DNA of 64,000 nucleotides, from assembly GCF_029906645.1 (NCBI RefSeq), contig NZ_JARYGZ010000001.1, forward strand, positions 925,208-989,207. The letters are read 5' to 3'. Shown piece by piece: positions 56,523-64,000 of the stretch. The notes below the pieces were generated by a model that saw only the letters and a program-made list of their open reading frames with translations, did not search any database and had not been told where the DNA came from. How positions within the stretch are numbered: position 1 is the stretch's first letter; each line of letters starts with the position of its first letter. Made by a program: the position numbers and the translations under genes. Origin of the DNA: Sphingomonas oryzagri. Lineage in GTDB: Bacteria > Pseudomonadota > Alphaproteobacteria > Sphingomonadales > Sphingomonadaceae.

Positions 56523-56998
56523 GCGAGGCCGTGACGGAAAGCGCCGCGATCGGTCCGCTGGATATCCGGCGGGTGATGGCGGCGCTGCCCCACCGCTACC
56601 CGATGCTGCTGGTCGATCGCGTGGAGGAGATCATCCCCCACAAGTCGATCCGCGCCATCAAGGCGGTGTCGATGAACGAGGAGTTCTTCCAGGGGCATTT
56701 CCCCGGCCGCCCGATCATGCCGGGCGTGCTGATCGTCGAGGCGCTGGCGCAGGCCGCCGGCGTGCTCGCGGTGGAGAGCCTCGGCCTCGCCGGATCGGGC
56801 AAGCTCGTCTATTTCATGGCGATCGAGGGTGCGAAATTCCGTGCCCCGGTCGAACCGGGCGTGCTGCTGACCCTCTCCGTCGAGGTGACGCAGATGCGCG
56901 GCAAGATCTGCAAGTTCGCCGGAAAGGCGCTGCTCGGCGAGAAGCTGGCGGCCGAAGCCGAGTTCACCGCGATGATCGCGGACGCTCCGAGCGACTGA
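56519..56998 (+). CDS. fabZ: 3-hydroxyacyl-ACP dehydratase FabZ
   Basis: Dehydratase of fatty-acid elongation, hot-dog fold. The 159-residue protein has [21 protein letters not shown], the catalytic His in [26 protein letters not shown] (Glu in VEAL), and ends with FTAMIA. The GTG start overlaps the skp stop by 4 nt. In most Gram-negatives lpxD would stand before it and lpxA/lpxB after it; here none is present. Its last 35 nt overlap mobA on the opposite strand. Confidence 0.97.
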   Translation: MSEAVTESAAIGPLDIRRVMAALPHRYPMLLVDRVEEIIPHKSIRAIKAVSMNEEFFQGHFPGRPIMPGVLIVEALAQAAGVLAVESLGLAGSGKLVYFMAIEGAKFRAPVEPGVLLTLSVEVTQMRGKICKFAGKALLGEKLAAEAEFTAMIADAPSD

Positions 56999-57509
56999 AC
57001 TCCGCGAGATCCTCCGGCGTGTTGATATTGGCCAGCCCGTCGCCCCAGGCGATGGTGCTGGCCTTTATCGTTTCCGCCCAGGCGCGAACCGAGCGGGACC
57101 GGCCGCTCGCGAGATAGGCGGCCAGCCCCTCGGCATGATCGGCCGACCACAGGGCGATGGTCGGTTGGCGCTGCAACAGGGCATCGGGTGCGCCGAGCAT
57201 GTCCAGCAGATCGCCGGGCAAAGCGGGGAGATCGCAGCTGCTCGTCAGCACCGCGTCGAAGCCGTGATCGCGCGCATGGGCAAGCGCGCCGGCCAGCCCG
57301 CCGAGCGGCCCGAGGCCTGGCTCCGGTCGATCGTCGACCCGCGTCAGGCCGGGCCAGTCGCGTCCTGCTACGACCAGTCCGTCGCACTGCCCGCGCAGCC
57401 GTTCAGCGACATGCTCCAGCATCGGACGGCCATCGATCACCGCCAGCGCCTTGTCGCTACCGAAACGGCTCGATCGGCCGCCGCCGAGGATCGCGCCCAA
57501 TACCCTCAT
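56964..57509 (-). CDS. mobA: Molybdenum cofactor guanylyltransferase
   Basis: Attaches GMP to molybdopterin. The 181-residue protein has the nucleotidyltransferase start [20 protein letters not shown] (G-G-x-S-x-R-x-G/K), [17 protein letters not shown], and [12 protein letters not shown] with the metal Asp. [17 protein letters not shown] at the end is typical of MobA. The start was read from ATG at 57509. It converges on fabZ with an overlap of 35 nt and diverges from rpmE. No other molybdenum gene is in the window. Confidence 0.93.
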   Translation of the reverse strand: MRVLGAILGGGRSSRFGSDKALAVIDGRPMLEHVAERLRGQCDGLVVAGRDWPGLTRVDDRPEPGLGPLGGLAGALAHARDHGFDAVLTSSCDLPALPGDLLDMLGAPDALLQRQPTIALWSADHAEGLAAYLASGRSRSVRAWAETIKASTIAWGDGLANINTPEDLAEFSRSERPRSSR

Positions 57510-57606
57510 CGGCCCGCTCTCATGACTTGCGGAAGCCGGGGGTTTCGATTATCGGAGCCGCCTTCTGGAGCCGGTCGGAAACCGGCACCCTCTGGAGTTT
57601 TCGACC

Positions 57607-57840
57607 GTGAAGCAGAACACGCACCCCGATTACCACTTCATCACCGTCCAGATGACCGACGGCTCGACCTACCAGACCCGCTCGACGTGGGGCAAGGAGG
57701 GCGACACGCTGCTGCTCGACATCGATCCGCTGGCGCACCCGGCGTGGACCGGTGGCCGCGGCCAGCTGCTCGATCAGGGCGGCCAGGTGGCGCGCTTCAA
57801 CAAGCGTTTCGGTGCCTTCGGCGCTCTCGGCAAGAAGTAA
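57607..57840 (+). CDS. rpmE: 50S ribosomal protein L31, zinc-free form
   Basis: A 77-residue L31 from a GTG start: [26 protein letters not shown], then [23 protein letters not shown] and a basic C-terminus [10 protein letters not shown]. None of the four zinc cysteines of C+ L31 is present, so this is the C-minus form usual in alphaproteobacteria. GGAG lies about 9 nt before the GTG. Confidence 0.96.
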   Translation: MKQNTHPDYHFITVQMTDGSTYQTRSTWGKEGDTLLLDIDPLAHPAWTGGRGQLLDQGGQVARFNKRFGAFGALGKK

Positions 57841-57856
57841 TCGGCTCGGGGGCGCC

Positions 57857-59026
57857 TCAGCGCTCCCCGTTCAACTCCGATCGTATCGTCGCGCCGTCCG
57901 CGTCCAGACGCGGTGCGGCGCGATGTGCGTTCTGGCGCTCGCCGTCGATCACGATCGGGCAGGCAAGGCCGGGCAGAGGCCCGTCCGGCCCCGGCGACGC
58001 GATCGCCATGCCGCGCGCGACCACCTGCGCGTCGGCGAATACCGCATCGACCGGGTTGATCGGCCCGCCCGGCACCCCGTGCTCTTCCAGCTTCGCCGCC
58101 AGCGTGTCGCGTGGCCACAGCACGATCGCCTCGGCCAGCGTCGGGATCAGCGTCTCGCGGTTGTTCACCCGCGCGGGGTTGGTGCGGTAGCGCTCGTCCT
58201 CCGCCAGCGCATCGAGACCGAGGATCGCGCACAGTTTGGCAAACTGGCGATCGTTGCCCACCGCGACGATGATGTCGCCGTCGATGGTTCGGAAGGTCTG
58301 ATAGGGCGCGAGATTGGTGTGGGCATTGCCCATCCGCGCCGGCGCCTTACCCGTCGCCATGAAATTGAGCGCCTGGTTGGCCAGCACGCCGACCTGCGTG
58401 TCGAGCAGCGCCATGTCGATATGCGCGCCGACCCCGGTCTCGTTCCGGCGATGAAGCGCGGCGAGGATCGCGACCGTCGAATAGAGGCCAGTGAATAGGT
58501 CGGCATAGGCGACGCCCGATTTCTGCGGCGCGCCGTCCGGCTCGCCGGTCAGCGACATCGCGCCGCCCATCGCCTGGATGATGAAGTCGTAGCCGGCGCG
58601 CGGCGCGTAAGGGCCGGTCTGGCCGAAGCCGGTGATCGAGCAGGTGATGATGCGCGGGTTCACCGCCGAGAGGCCGGCATGGTCGAGACCATATTTGGCC
58701 AGCGCGCCGACCTTGAAATTCTCCAGCACGATGTCGGACCGGGCGGCGAGCGCGCGCACCTCGGCCTGCCCCTCCGGCGAGGTGATGTCGATCGCGATCG
58801 ATCGTTTGCCTCGGTTGGTGGCGTGGAAATAGGCGGCGTCGAGCGAGCCGCCTTGCGGGTCGGTGAGGAAGGGCGGGCCCCAATGGCGGGTGTCGTCGCC
58901 TTCCACCGGCCGTTCGACCTTGATCACCTCGGCGCCAAGATCGGCGAGCAGCTGCCCCGCCCATGGCCCGGCGAGGATGCGCGCCAGCTCCAGCACGCGC
59001 ACCCCTGCGAGCGGTTTCGCGCTCAT
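57857..59026 (-). CDS. Family III CoA transferase (CaiB/BaiF), probably glutarate CoA-transferase
   Basis: A 389-residue protein with LAGVRVLELARILAGPWAGQLLADLGAEVIKVERP at the start, the usual N-terminus of the family. The catalytic Asp is in AYADLFTGLYSTVAIL (about residue 172), and HIDMALLDTQVGVLANQALN follows. It lies 4 nt downstream of a glutaryl-CoA dehydrogenase gene, so succinyl-CoA:glutarate CoA transfer is likely; this substrate assignment is an inference from context. Confidence 0.9.
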   Translation of the reverse strand: MSAKPLAGVRVLELARILAGPWAGQLLADLGAEVIKVERPVEGDDTRHWGPPFLTDPQGGSLDAAYFHATNRGKRSIAIDITSPEGQAEVRALAARSDIVLENFKVGALAKYGLDHAGLSAVNPRIITCSITGFGQTGPYAPRAGYDFIIQAMGGAMSLTGEPDGAPQKSGVAYADLFTGLYSTVAILAALHRRNETGVGAHIDMALLDTQVGVLANQALNFMATGKAPARMGNAHTNLAPYQTFRTIDGDIIVAVGNDRQFAKLCAILGLDALAEDERYRTNPARVNNRETLIPTLAEAIVLWPRDTLAAKLEEHGVPGGPINPVDAVFADAQVVARGMAIASPGPDGPLPGLACPIVIDGERQNAHRAAPRLDADGATIRSELNGER

Positions 59027-59030
59027 GACG

Positions 59031-60221
59031 TCAGAACGCGCTGATGCCGGTGATCGCCCGGCCGAGGATCAGGCCATGGACGTCGTGCGTGCCCTCGTAG
59101 GTGTTCACCGTTTCGAGGTTGGCGGCGTGGCGGATGACGTGGAATTCCGCCGAGATGCCGTTGCCGCCGTGCATGTCGCGCGCGACGCGGGCGATCGCCA
59201 GCGCCTTGCCGCAATTGTTGCGCTTGGCGAGGGAGATGAGGTCGGGCTTGAGGACGCCTTCTTCCATCAGGCGGCCGATGCGCAGCGAGGCCTGCAGCCC
59301 CAGCCCGATCTCGGTGAGCATGTCAGCCAGTTTCAGCTGCACCAATTGCTTGGATGCGAGCGGCACGCCGAACTGCTTGCGATCGAGCGTGTAGCCGCGC
59401 GCGGCCGCGAGGCAGGCTTCCGCCGCGCCCATCGCGCCCCAGCCGATGCCGTAGCGTGCGCGGTTGAGGCAGCCGAACGGGCCCTTCAAGCCTTCCACGT
59501 TGGGCAGCAGCGCATCCTCGCCGACTTCCACGCCGTCCAGCACGATCTCACCGGTGATCGAGGCGCGCAGCGACAGCTTGCCCTCGATCTTGGGCGTGGA
59601 GAAGCCCTTGGTGCCCCGCTCCACCACGAACCCGCGGATCTTGCCGCCATGCGCGTCCGACTTCGCCCACACCACCGCCAGATCGGCGATCGGCGAGTTG
59701 GTGATCCACATCTTGGCACCGTCGAGGCGATAGCCGCCGTCGATCTTGGTCGCCTTGGTCCGCATGCCGGCGGGATCGGAGCCGGCGTCCGGCTCGGTCA
59801 ACCCGAAGCAGCCGACCCATTCGCCGCTCGCGAGCTTGGGCAGATACTTCTTGCGCTGCTCCTCCGATCCGTAGGCGTAGATCGGGTGCATCACGAGGCT
59901 CGACTGCACCGACATGGCGGAGCGGTAGCCGCTGTCGACCCGCTCCACCTCGCGCGCGATCAGGCCGTAGGCGACATAGCCGAGGCCCGCGCCGCCATAT
60001 TCGTGCGGGATGGTCGCGCCGAGCAGGCCGAGCTCGCCCATCTCGGTCATGATCTCGCGATCGAAGCGCTCGTCCAGATAGGCCGAGGTGACGCGCGGCA
60101 GCAGCTTTTCCTGCGCATAGCCATGCGCGGTGTCGCGGACGAGCCGCTCCTCGTCGGTCAGCTGGTCGTTGAGATCGAAGGGATCCGCCCAGTCGAGCGG
60201 GGTGATGGTGGGTTCGGCCAT
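59031..60221 (-). CDS. gcdH: Glutaryl-CoA dehydrogenase
   Basis: FAD enzyme converting glutaryl-CoA to crotonyl-CoA in lysine/tryptophan/glutarate breakdown. The 396-residue acyl-CoA dehydrogenase has [20 protein letters not shown] (FAD/substrate segment near residue 135), [17 protein letters not shown], and the catalytic Glu376 in [20 protein letters not shown]. The [20 protein letters not shown] segment is typical of GcdH. It forms a two-gene operon with the CoA transferase. Confidence 0.95.
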   Translation of the reverse strand: MAEPTITPLDWADPFDLNDQLTDEERLVRDTAHGYAQEKLLPRVTSAYLDERFDREIMTEMGELGLLGATIPHEYGGAGLGYVAYGLIAREVERVDSGYRSAMSVQSSLVMHPIYAYGSEEQRKKYLPKLASGEWVGCFGLTEPDAGSDPAGMRTKATKIDGGYRLDGAKMWITNSPIADLAVVWAKSDAHGGKIRGFVVERGTKGFSTPKIEGKLSLRASITGEIVLDGVEVGEDALLPNVEGLKGPFGCLNRARYGIGWGAMGAAEACLAAARGYTLDRKQFGVPLASKQLVQLKLADMLTEIGLGLQASLRIGRLMEEGVLKPDLISLAKRNNCGKALAIARVARDMHGGNGISAEFHVIRHAANLETVNTYEGTHDVHGLILGRAITGISAF

Positions 60222-60292
60222 GACATCCTCAGGCTAATTCGTTGCCGGAGGCAAAGCCGGTTATGGGGATGTTTGCAACCCCCGTGACGGGC

Positions 60293-60610
60293 TCAGGCCC
60301 GGCCCACCCGCTTCAGCCAGCTCATCTCGCGATCGTCGAGCCGGCGGTGGAAGGCGAGGCCGAAGAAGCTCTCGTTGGACCAGGCGACGGTGGCGACGAT
60401 CTGCTTGCCAGCCGCATCGAGCACGATCTCGTCGCCCTTTTGGAGCTCGCTGGTATCGGCGGCGAGCATCGCGCCCCCGGTCGACAGGTCGATCACCGCG
60501 GCGGCGAGCGGAGCGGCGCGATAGGCCTTCACGGTCGCATCGAGCAGTACCCCATGCCGCTCCTCGCTCCGCAGCGCGACCTTGCCGATATACGCTGCCG
60601 ACGACGCCAT
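60293..60610 (-). CDS. PilZ-domain protein
   Basis: A 105-residue single PilZ domain. R-x-x-x-R occurs as RSEERHG near the N-terminus, followed by the D-x-S-x-x-G motif in VIDLSTGGAML (about residues 40-50), the cyclic-di-GMP binding signature. ATVAWSNESFFGLAFHR is the end of the barrel. Probably a c-di-GMP effector affecting motility or envelope functions. ATG at 60610 has AAGGGG about 9 nt upstream. A near-consensus CtrA box lies 48 nt before the start. Confidence 0.9.
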   Translation of the reverse strand: MASSAAYIGKVALRSEERHGVLLDATVKAYRAAPLAAAVIDLSTGGAMLAADTSELQKGDEIVLDAAGKQIVATVAWSNESFFGLAFHRRLDDREMSWLKRVGRA

Positions 60611-60657
60611 ACCTGTGTTCCCCTTGATCGTTTCGGGGGCATGGTACGCCGCGATGA

Positions 60658-60672
60658 CTAACAGGCTGTTAA
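60658..60672 (-). promoter_or_regulatory. Putative CtrA binding site upstream of pilZ
   Basis: On the minus strand: TTAA-CAGCCTG-TTAG, one mismatch from the CtrA consensus TTAA-N7-TTAA. It lies 48 nt upstream of the PilZ start and 11 nt from the tRNA-Ser 3' end. Confidence 0.5.
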
Positions 60673-60682
60673 GCACAGGGAA

Positions 60683-60772
60683 TGGCGGAAGAGGTGGGAT
60701 TCGAACCCACGGTGGGCGTGAACCCACGACGGTTTTCAAGACCGTTGCCTTAAACCACTCGGCCACTCTTCC
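60683..60772 (-). tRNA. tRNA-Ser (anticodon UGA)
   Basis: A class II tRNA of 90 nt including an encoded CCA. Acceptor stem GGAAGAG/CTCTTCC, discriminator G, anticodon loop CTTGAAA with TGA at 60736-60738, a long variable arm (CGTGGGTTCACGCCCACG type), and T-loop GGTTCGAATCC. It reads UCA and, by wobble, other UCN codons. Confidence 0.97.
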
Positions 60773-60785
60773 GTGTCGGCGCCCG

Positions 60786-60814
60786 CCCTATCCCGGTCGC
60801 GGCCCAATGTGCAA
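60786..60814 (-). promoter_or_regulatory. Putative tRNA-Ser promoter
   Basis: On the minus strand: TTGCAC (60809-60814), 17-nt spacer, ATAGGG (60786-60791), about 14 nt before the tRNA 5' end. Confidence 0.5.
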
Positions 60815-60884
60815 GCGGCGCGACGAGGTGGGTTTGCGTGGCCGCGTCGCTATGCCATGAGCATGGGCCAAGGAGGCGGCGAAG

Positions 60885-61961
60885 TTGCGGAAATCTGCGA
60901 GAATCCTGGGTTTGATGGTGGCGGTCGCGGCCGGTGCGCTGGCGCCGATGCGCGGCCCGGACGGGATTGCGGCGCAGGCGCAGACGCCCGGCGGGGATCA
61001 GCAGGCCGCATTCCAGGCCTATCTGCAGGACTTTCGCAGCCGCGCGCTGGCGCAGGGTGTGACGGCCCGTACGCTCGACACCGTGCTGCCTACGCTCACT
61101 TACAGCCAGCGTGTCGTCGATCTCGATCAGTCGCAGCCCGGTGGGTCGCCGACATCGCCGGCCTCGGCCATTCCCTCCTTCGCCCCCTATCGCGCCAAGC
61201 ATGTCAGTGACGCGTTGATCGCCAAGGGGCGCGCCGCTTACGCGGCCCAACGTTACCGTCTCCAGAAGATCGAGGCGGAGACCGGCGTGCCCGAATCGAT
61301 CATGGTGGCCATCTGGGGACAGGAAACCAGCTACGGCGGCTATACCGGCAATTTCGATCTCGCCAATTCGCTGGCGACGCTCGCTTTCGAGGGCCGCCGC
61401 CGCGCGTTGTTCGAGGGGGAACTGACGGCGACGCTCAAGCTGATCGATCGCGGCATCCCGCGCAGCCAGCTCAAGGGCAGCTGGGCGGGCGCGACCGGCT
61501 ATCCGCAATTCCTGCCTTCCATGTACCTGCGTCTCGGCCGCGATGGCGATGGCGATGGCAAGGCCGACATCTGGACAAATCCGGCCGACGCGCTCGCCTC
61601 GATCGGCAATTATTTCGTCAACGCCGGCTGGCGTCGCGGTGAGCCATGGGCGGTGCCTGCCTCGGTGCCGCCCTCGCTCGATCGCGACAGCATCGCGACC
61701 CGCATGAACAGCCCGCGCTGCCCGCGCGTCCACGCTCGCCACAGCCGCTGGCTGACGATGCGCGAGTGGCGGGCGAGGGGCGTCGTCCAGCTTTCCGGGC
61801 CGGCCGTCGCGGACGATGAGCTGGCCACCCTGCTGGAGCCGGACGGCCCCGGCAACACCGCTTACCTGACCTTCGGCAACTACCGGGCGATCCTCGATTA
61901 CAACTGCTCCAACTTCTATGCGCTCTCCGTCGGCCTGCTCTCGGACGCGGTTTCCAACTGA
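60885..61961 (+). CDS. mltB: Lytic murein transglycosylase, MltB family
   Basis: Periplasmic peptidoglycan-cleaving enzyme, 358 residues. The start is TTG, with AAGGAGG 8 nt upstream deciding it. The signal sequence is ILGLMVAVAAGALAPM. The SLT_2 domain has the catalytic Glu in IWGQETSYGGYTGNFDLANSL (about residue 144), then SWAGATGYPQFLPSMYL and the Ca/metal-like GRDGDGDGKADIW (D-rich loop). The C-terminus LTFGNYRAILDYNCSNFYAL is typical. No lipobox is seen. The stop lies 44 nt inside the next gene. Confidence 0.93.
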   Translation: MRKSARILGLMVAVAAGALAPMRGPDGIAAQAQTPGGDQQAAFQAYLQDFRSRALAQGVTARTLDTVLPTLTYSQRVVDLDQSQPGGSPTSPASAIPSFAPYRAKHVSDALIAKGRAAYAAQRYRLQKIEAETGVPESIMVAIWGQETSYGGYTGNFDLANSLATLAFEGRRRALFEGELTATLKLIDRGIPRSQLKGSWAGATGYPQFLPSMYLRLGRDGDGDGKADIWTNPADALASIGNYFVNAGWRRGEPWAVPASVPPSLDRDSIATRMNSPRCPRVHARHSRWLTMREWRARGVVQLSGPAVADDELATLLEPDGPGNTAYLTFGNYRAILDYNCSNFYALSVGLLSDAVSN

Positions 61962-62826
61962 GCGCTGGCTCGCGCTGGGTGTCGGGCTGCTGCTTGCCGG
62001 GTGCGGCGGGGGCGGGATCCATCATCTCGTCAACGACACGCCGGTGAAGCTCGGCCGCCCTTACACCGTGCGCGGCCAGACCTATGTACCGACCGACGAT
62101 CCGAATTACGACCAGATTGGCGAGGCGAGCTGGTACGGCAATCAGGAGCAGGGCAACCACACGGCGAGCGGCGAGACCTTCTATCGCCAGCGCCCCAGCG
62201 CCGCGCACAAGACGCTGCCGTTGCCGAGCTATGTCGAGGTGACGCGGCTCGATACCGGGCAGCGTATCCTCGTGCGGGTCAATGATCGTGGACCGTTCGC
62301 GCGCGATCGCATCCTCGATCTCAGCAAGGAAGCTGCCGACGAACTGGGTATCGTCCGCGCCGGCCGCGCCATGGTGCGGGTGCGGCGGGTGACGCCCAAG
62401 AGCCGCGACCGCGACAAGCTGAGGCGGGGTTATCCGGTGGTGCTGTCCTCGGTCGCGCCCACCGCGACGCCGCCGCGCACCGGGCGGGTTGCGCCCTATA
62501 TAGCGCCGACCGTTCAGCAGCCGGTGGCGGTCGCCCCCAGCCCGGAGCCTCTCTACACACCGCCCCAAGCCTATACGGCACCGCCTCAGCGCCGCATCGT
62601 CGTCGCCACGCCCGCCGATCCCGACGCCGCCGACGCACTGGCGGCCTCGCTCACGTCCGAGGGCGCGCAGGTTCAGCCGACCGCGAACGGCTACCGCGTC
62701 GTCACCGGCCCTTATTCCGATGACGCCAGCCTCTCGGCAGCGCTGGCGCGGTTGCGCGCGCGGGGCTATCAGGGGGCAGCCGTCATCGACGCCACACAAC
62801 CACAAGAGCCGAACGGAACACCCTGA
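61918..62826 (+). CDS. rlpA: RlpA-like septal lipoprotein with SPOR domain
   Basis: A 302-residue lipoprotein; the lipobox is LLLAGC near residue 28. The double-psi beta-barrel domain has GEASWYGNQEQGNHTASGE with the Trp-Tyr-Gly motif and VRVNDRGPFARDRILDLS with the catalytic-type Asp. A Pro-rich linker leads to a C-terminal SPOR domain (NGYRVVTGPYSDDASLSAALARL). RlpA proteins localise to division septa and cleave denuded glycan strands. The ATG at 61918 overlaps mltB by 44 nt; this is more overlap than usual, but no later in-frame start would keep the signal peptide. Confidence 0.9.
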   Translation: MRSPSACSRTRFPTERWLALGVGLLLAGCGGGGIHHLVNDTPVKLGRPYTVRGQTYVPTDDPNYDQIGEASWYGNQEQGNHTASGETFYRQRPSAAHKTLPLPSYVEVTRLDTGQRILVRVNDRGPFARDRILDLSKEAADELGIVRAGRAMVRVRRVTPKSRDRDKLRRGYPVVLSSVAPTATPPRTGRVAPYIAPTVQQPVAVAPSPEPLYTPPQAYTAPPQRRIVVATPADPDAADALAASLTSEGAQVQPTANGYRVVTGPYSDDASLSAALARLRARGYQGAAVIDATQPQEPNGTP

Positions 62827-62828
62827 TC

Positions 62829-64000
62829 ATGAAGCCTGCCCAGTATGCTGTCGCCTTTCTCGTCGGAACCTCGCTGACGGCGCAGGCCTTCGCCGCGGCC
62901 CCTCCGTTCGACACCACGGCGCGCGTAGCCTTCATGCAGGACATGAATTCGGGCGCGATCCTCTACCAGAAGCAGCCCGATTTCCGGATGCCGCCGGCGT
63001 CGCTTGCGAAGATGATGACGGTCTACGTCGCGTTCAGCCTGATCAAGAGCGGCGACCTGAAGCTCGACCAGAAATTCACCATGTCGCCCGAGACGTGGCA
63101 GAAGTGGCATGGCCAGGGCTCGACCATGTTCATTGCTGCGGGCGAGCAGGTGTCCGTGGCGGATCTGCTGTCCGGCATCATCACGCTGTCGGGCAACGAT
63201 GCCTGCGTCGTGCTGGCGGAAGGCATCGCCGGCACCGAGCCGGCCTTCGTCAACCTGATGAACCAGCAGCGTGAAAAGCTGGGGATGAACAACTCTCATT
63301 TCGGCACCGCCAATGGCTGGCCGGACAATGGCGTCACCTATGTGACCGCACGCGATCTCGCGACGCTGGCCGAAGCGACGATCCGCAACTTCCCCGATCT
63401 CTACAAGCAGTTCTACGCGAAGCCGAGCTTCCAGTGGGGCAAGACCATGGGCGGCGCCGACATCAGCCAGGAGAATCGCGATCCGATCCTCGGCAAGGTT
63501 CCTGGCGCCGACGGCCTGAAGACCGGTCATACCGAAGAGGCCGGCTACGGCTTCACCGGATCGGCCGAGCAGAATGGCCGCCGCCTCGTCATGGTGCTGG
63601 CCGGCATGGGCAGCTGGAACGAGCGCGTGAACCAGTCGATCAGCTTCATGAACTGGGGCTTCTCGGCGTGGCGCCTGAAGCCGCTCTTCGCCAAAGGCAA
63701 GCGGGTGGAGACGGCCGAGGTGCAGGGCGGTTCGTCCTCCACGGTCGGCCTCGTCGCGCCGAACGATCTGGCGGTGACGGTGCCGCTCGGCATGGGCGGC
63801 ATCCTCGGCGCCAAGGCCGGCGGCGACGCGCCGCCGATGAAGGTGGTCTATGACGGCCCGATCAAGGCGCCGATCAAGGCCGGTCAGCACATCGCCGATC
63901 TCGTCGTCTCGCCGCCGGGGCAGGATCCGCAGACGCTGCCGCTGGTCGCCGAGAGCGACGTCGGCGAGGCGGGCTTCTTCGGCCGCATCTGGGCGTCGAT
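62829..64000 (+). CDS. dac: D-alanyl-D-alanine carboxypeptidase (PBP5/6 type; 3' end beyond window)
   Basis: Trims pentapeptide side chains of peptidoglycan in the periplasm. About 390 residues are in the window. The signal peptide ends at AFAAAPP. The serine-penicilloyl motifs are SLAK (Ser58-Lys61), SGN (about residue 120) and KTG (LKTGHTEEAG, about 227). The C-terminal domain II begins near KRVETAEVQGG. The frame continues past the window end. It starts 2 nt after rlpA, making a cell-wall remodelling operon. Confidence 0.94.
   Translation, partial: MKPAQYAVAFLVGTSLTAQAFAAAPPFDTTARVAFMQDMNSGAILYQKQPDFRMPPASLAKMMTVYVAFSLIKSGDLKLDQKFTMSPETWQKWHGQGSTMFIAAGEQVSVADLLSGIITLSGNDACVVLAEGIAGTEPAFVNLMNQQREKLGMNNSHFGTANGWPDNGVTYVTARDLATLAEATIRNFPDLYKQFYAKPSFQWGKTMGGADISQENRDPILGKVPGADGLKTGHTEEAGYGFTGSAEQNGRRLVMVLAGMGSWNERVNQSISFMNWGFSAWRLKPLFAKGKRVETAEVQGGSSSTVGLVAPNDLAVTVPLGMGGILGAKAGGDAPPMKVVYDGPIKAPIKAGQHIADLVVSPPGQDPQTLPLVAESDVGEAGFFGRIWAS

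Overview
The window is a high-GC alphaproteobacterial chromosome segment, most likely from a sphingomonad (Sphingomonadales). Four things point there: a CckA-type hybrid histidine kinase; LexA boxes of the alphaproteobacterial form GTTC-N7-GTTC; the trpF-trpB-trpA-accD-folC order; and a bamA-skp-fabZ cluster without lpxD, lpxA or lpxB, as expected for bacteria that use glycosphingolipids instead of lipopolysaccharide. Almost everything is ordinary, tightly packed core genome. There is no rRNA, CRISPR array, prophage or insertion sequence. The many long antisense reading frames are by-products of GC-rich codon use.

Layout. 1-4.8 kb: uvrD (cut by the window start), a secreted DUF4136-like protein, rsmD and an RluB-type pseudouridine synthase on the minus strand, then a single-domain response regulator. 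4.8-12.7 kb: ampG on plus, then a long minus-strand operon lapA-pyrF-GFA-trpF-trpB-small membrane ORF-trpA-accD-folC. 12.8-26.8 kb: patatin-like protein, DUF4142, rnd and aspS (divergent), ppk2, a GT87 glycosyltransferase, an orphan PDZ/multi-TM/GAF sensor-like protein, greB, slt, and dapA-smpB. 26.9-33.7 kb: M13 peptidase, cckA, a receiver protein, DUF3455 and recA. 33.9-42.5 kb: methyltransferase-GST, M24 peptidase, a small M50-like protein, alaS, an unknown gene and a YbaL/Kef antiporter. 42.6-45.7 kb: icd, psd-pssA, and a small antisense-overlapping membrane gene. 46-57 kb: rpsB-tsf, then pyrH-frr-uppS-cdsA-dxr-rseP-bamA-skp-fabZ, joined mostly by overlaps of 1-4 nt. 57-64 kb: mobA, rpmE, a glutarate/lysine degradation pair (CoA transferase + gcdH), pilZ, tRNA-Ser(UGA), and a cell-wall set mltB-rlpA-dac (cut by the window end).

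The most interesting thread is the DNA-damage response. Three perfect GTTC-N7-GTTC (or GAAC-N7-GAAC) boxes lie just upstream of genes. Two belong to known repair genes, uvrD and recA. The third sits between the -35 and -10 of a well-formed promoter driving an unnamed 74-residue single-span membrane protein (45511-45735, minus). That arrangement resembles SOS-induced small membrane division inhibitors and makes this gene the best candidate for something undescribed.

Other points: several genes (uvrD, ampG, psd) have a -10-like element ending 7-8 nt before the start codon, which suggests leaderless mRNAs. At least three families of palindromic dispersed repeats fill the few intergenic gaps, and one supplies the C-terminal codons of the GT87 gene. 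A near-consensus CtrA site precedes pilZ. Two lower-GC genes flank alaS. No stretch above about 300 bases lacks a gene; the largest gaps are 40434-40721 (repeats) and 45736-46029 (divergent regulatory region).
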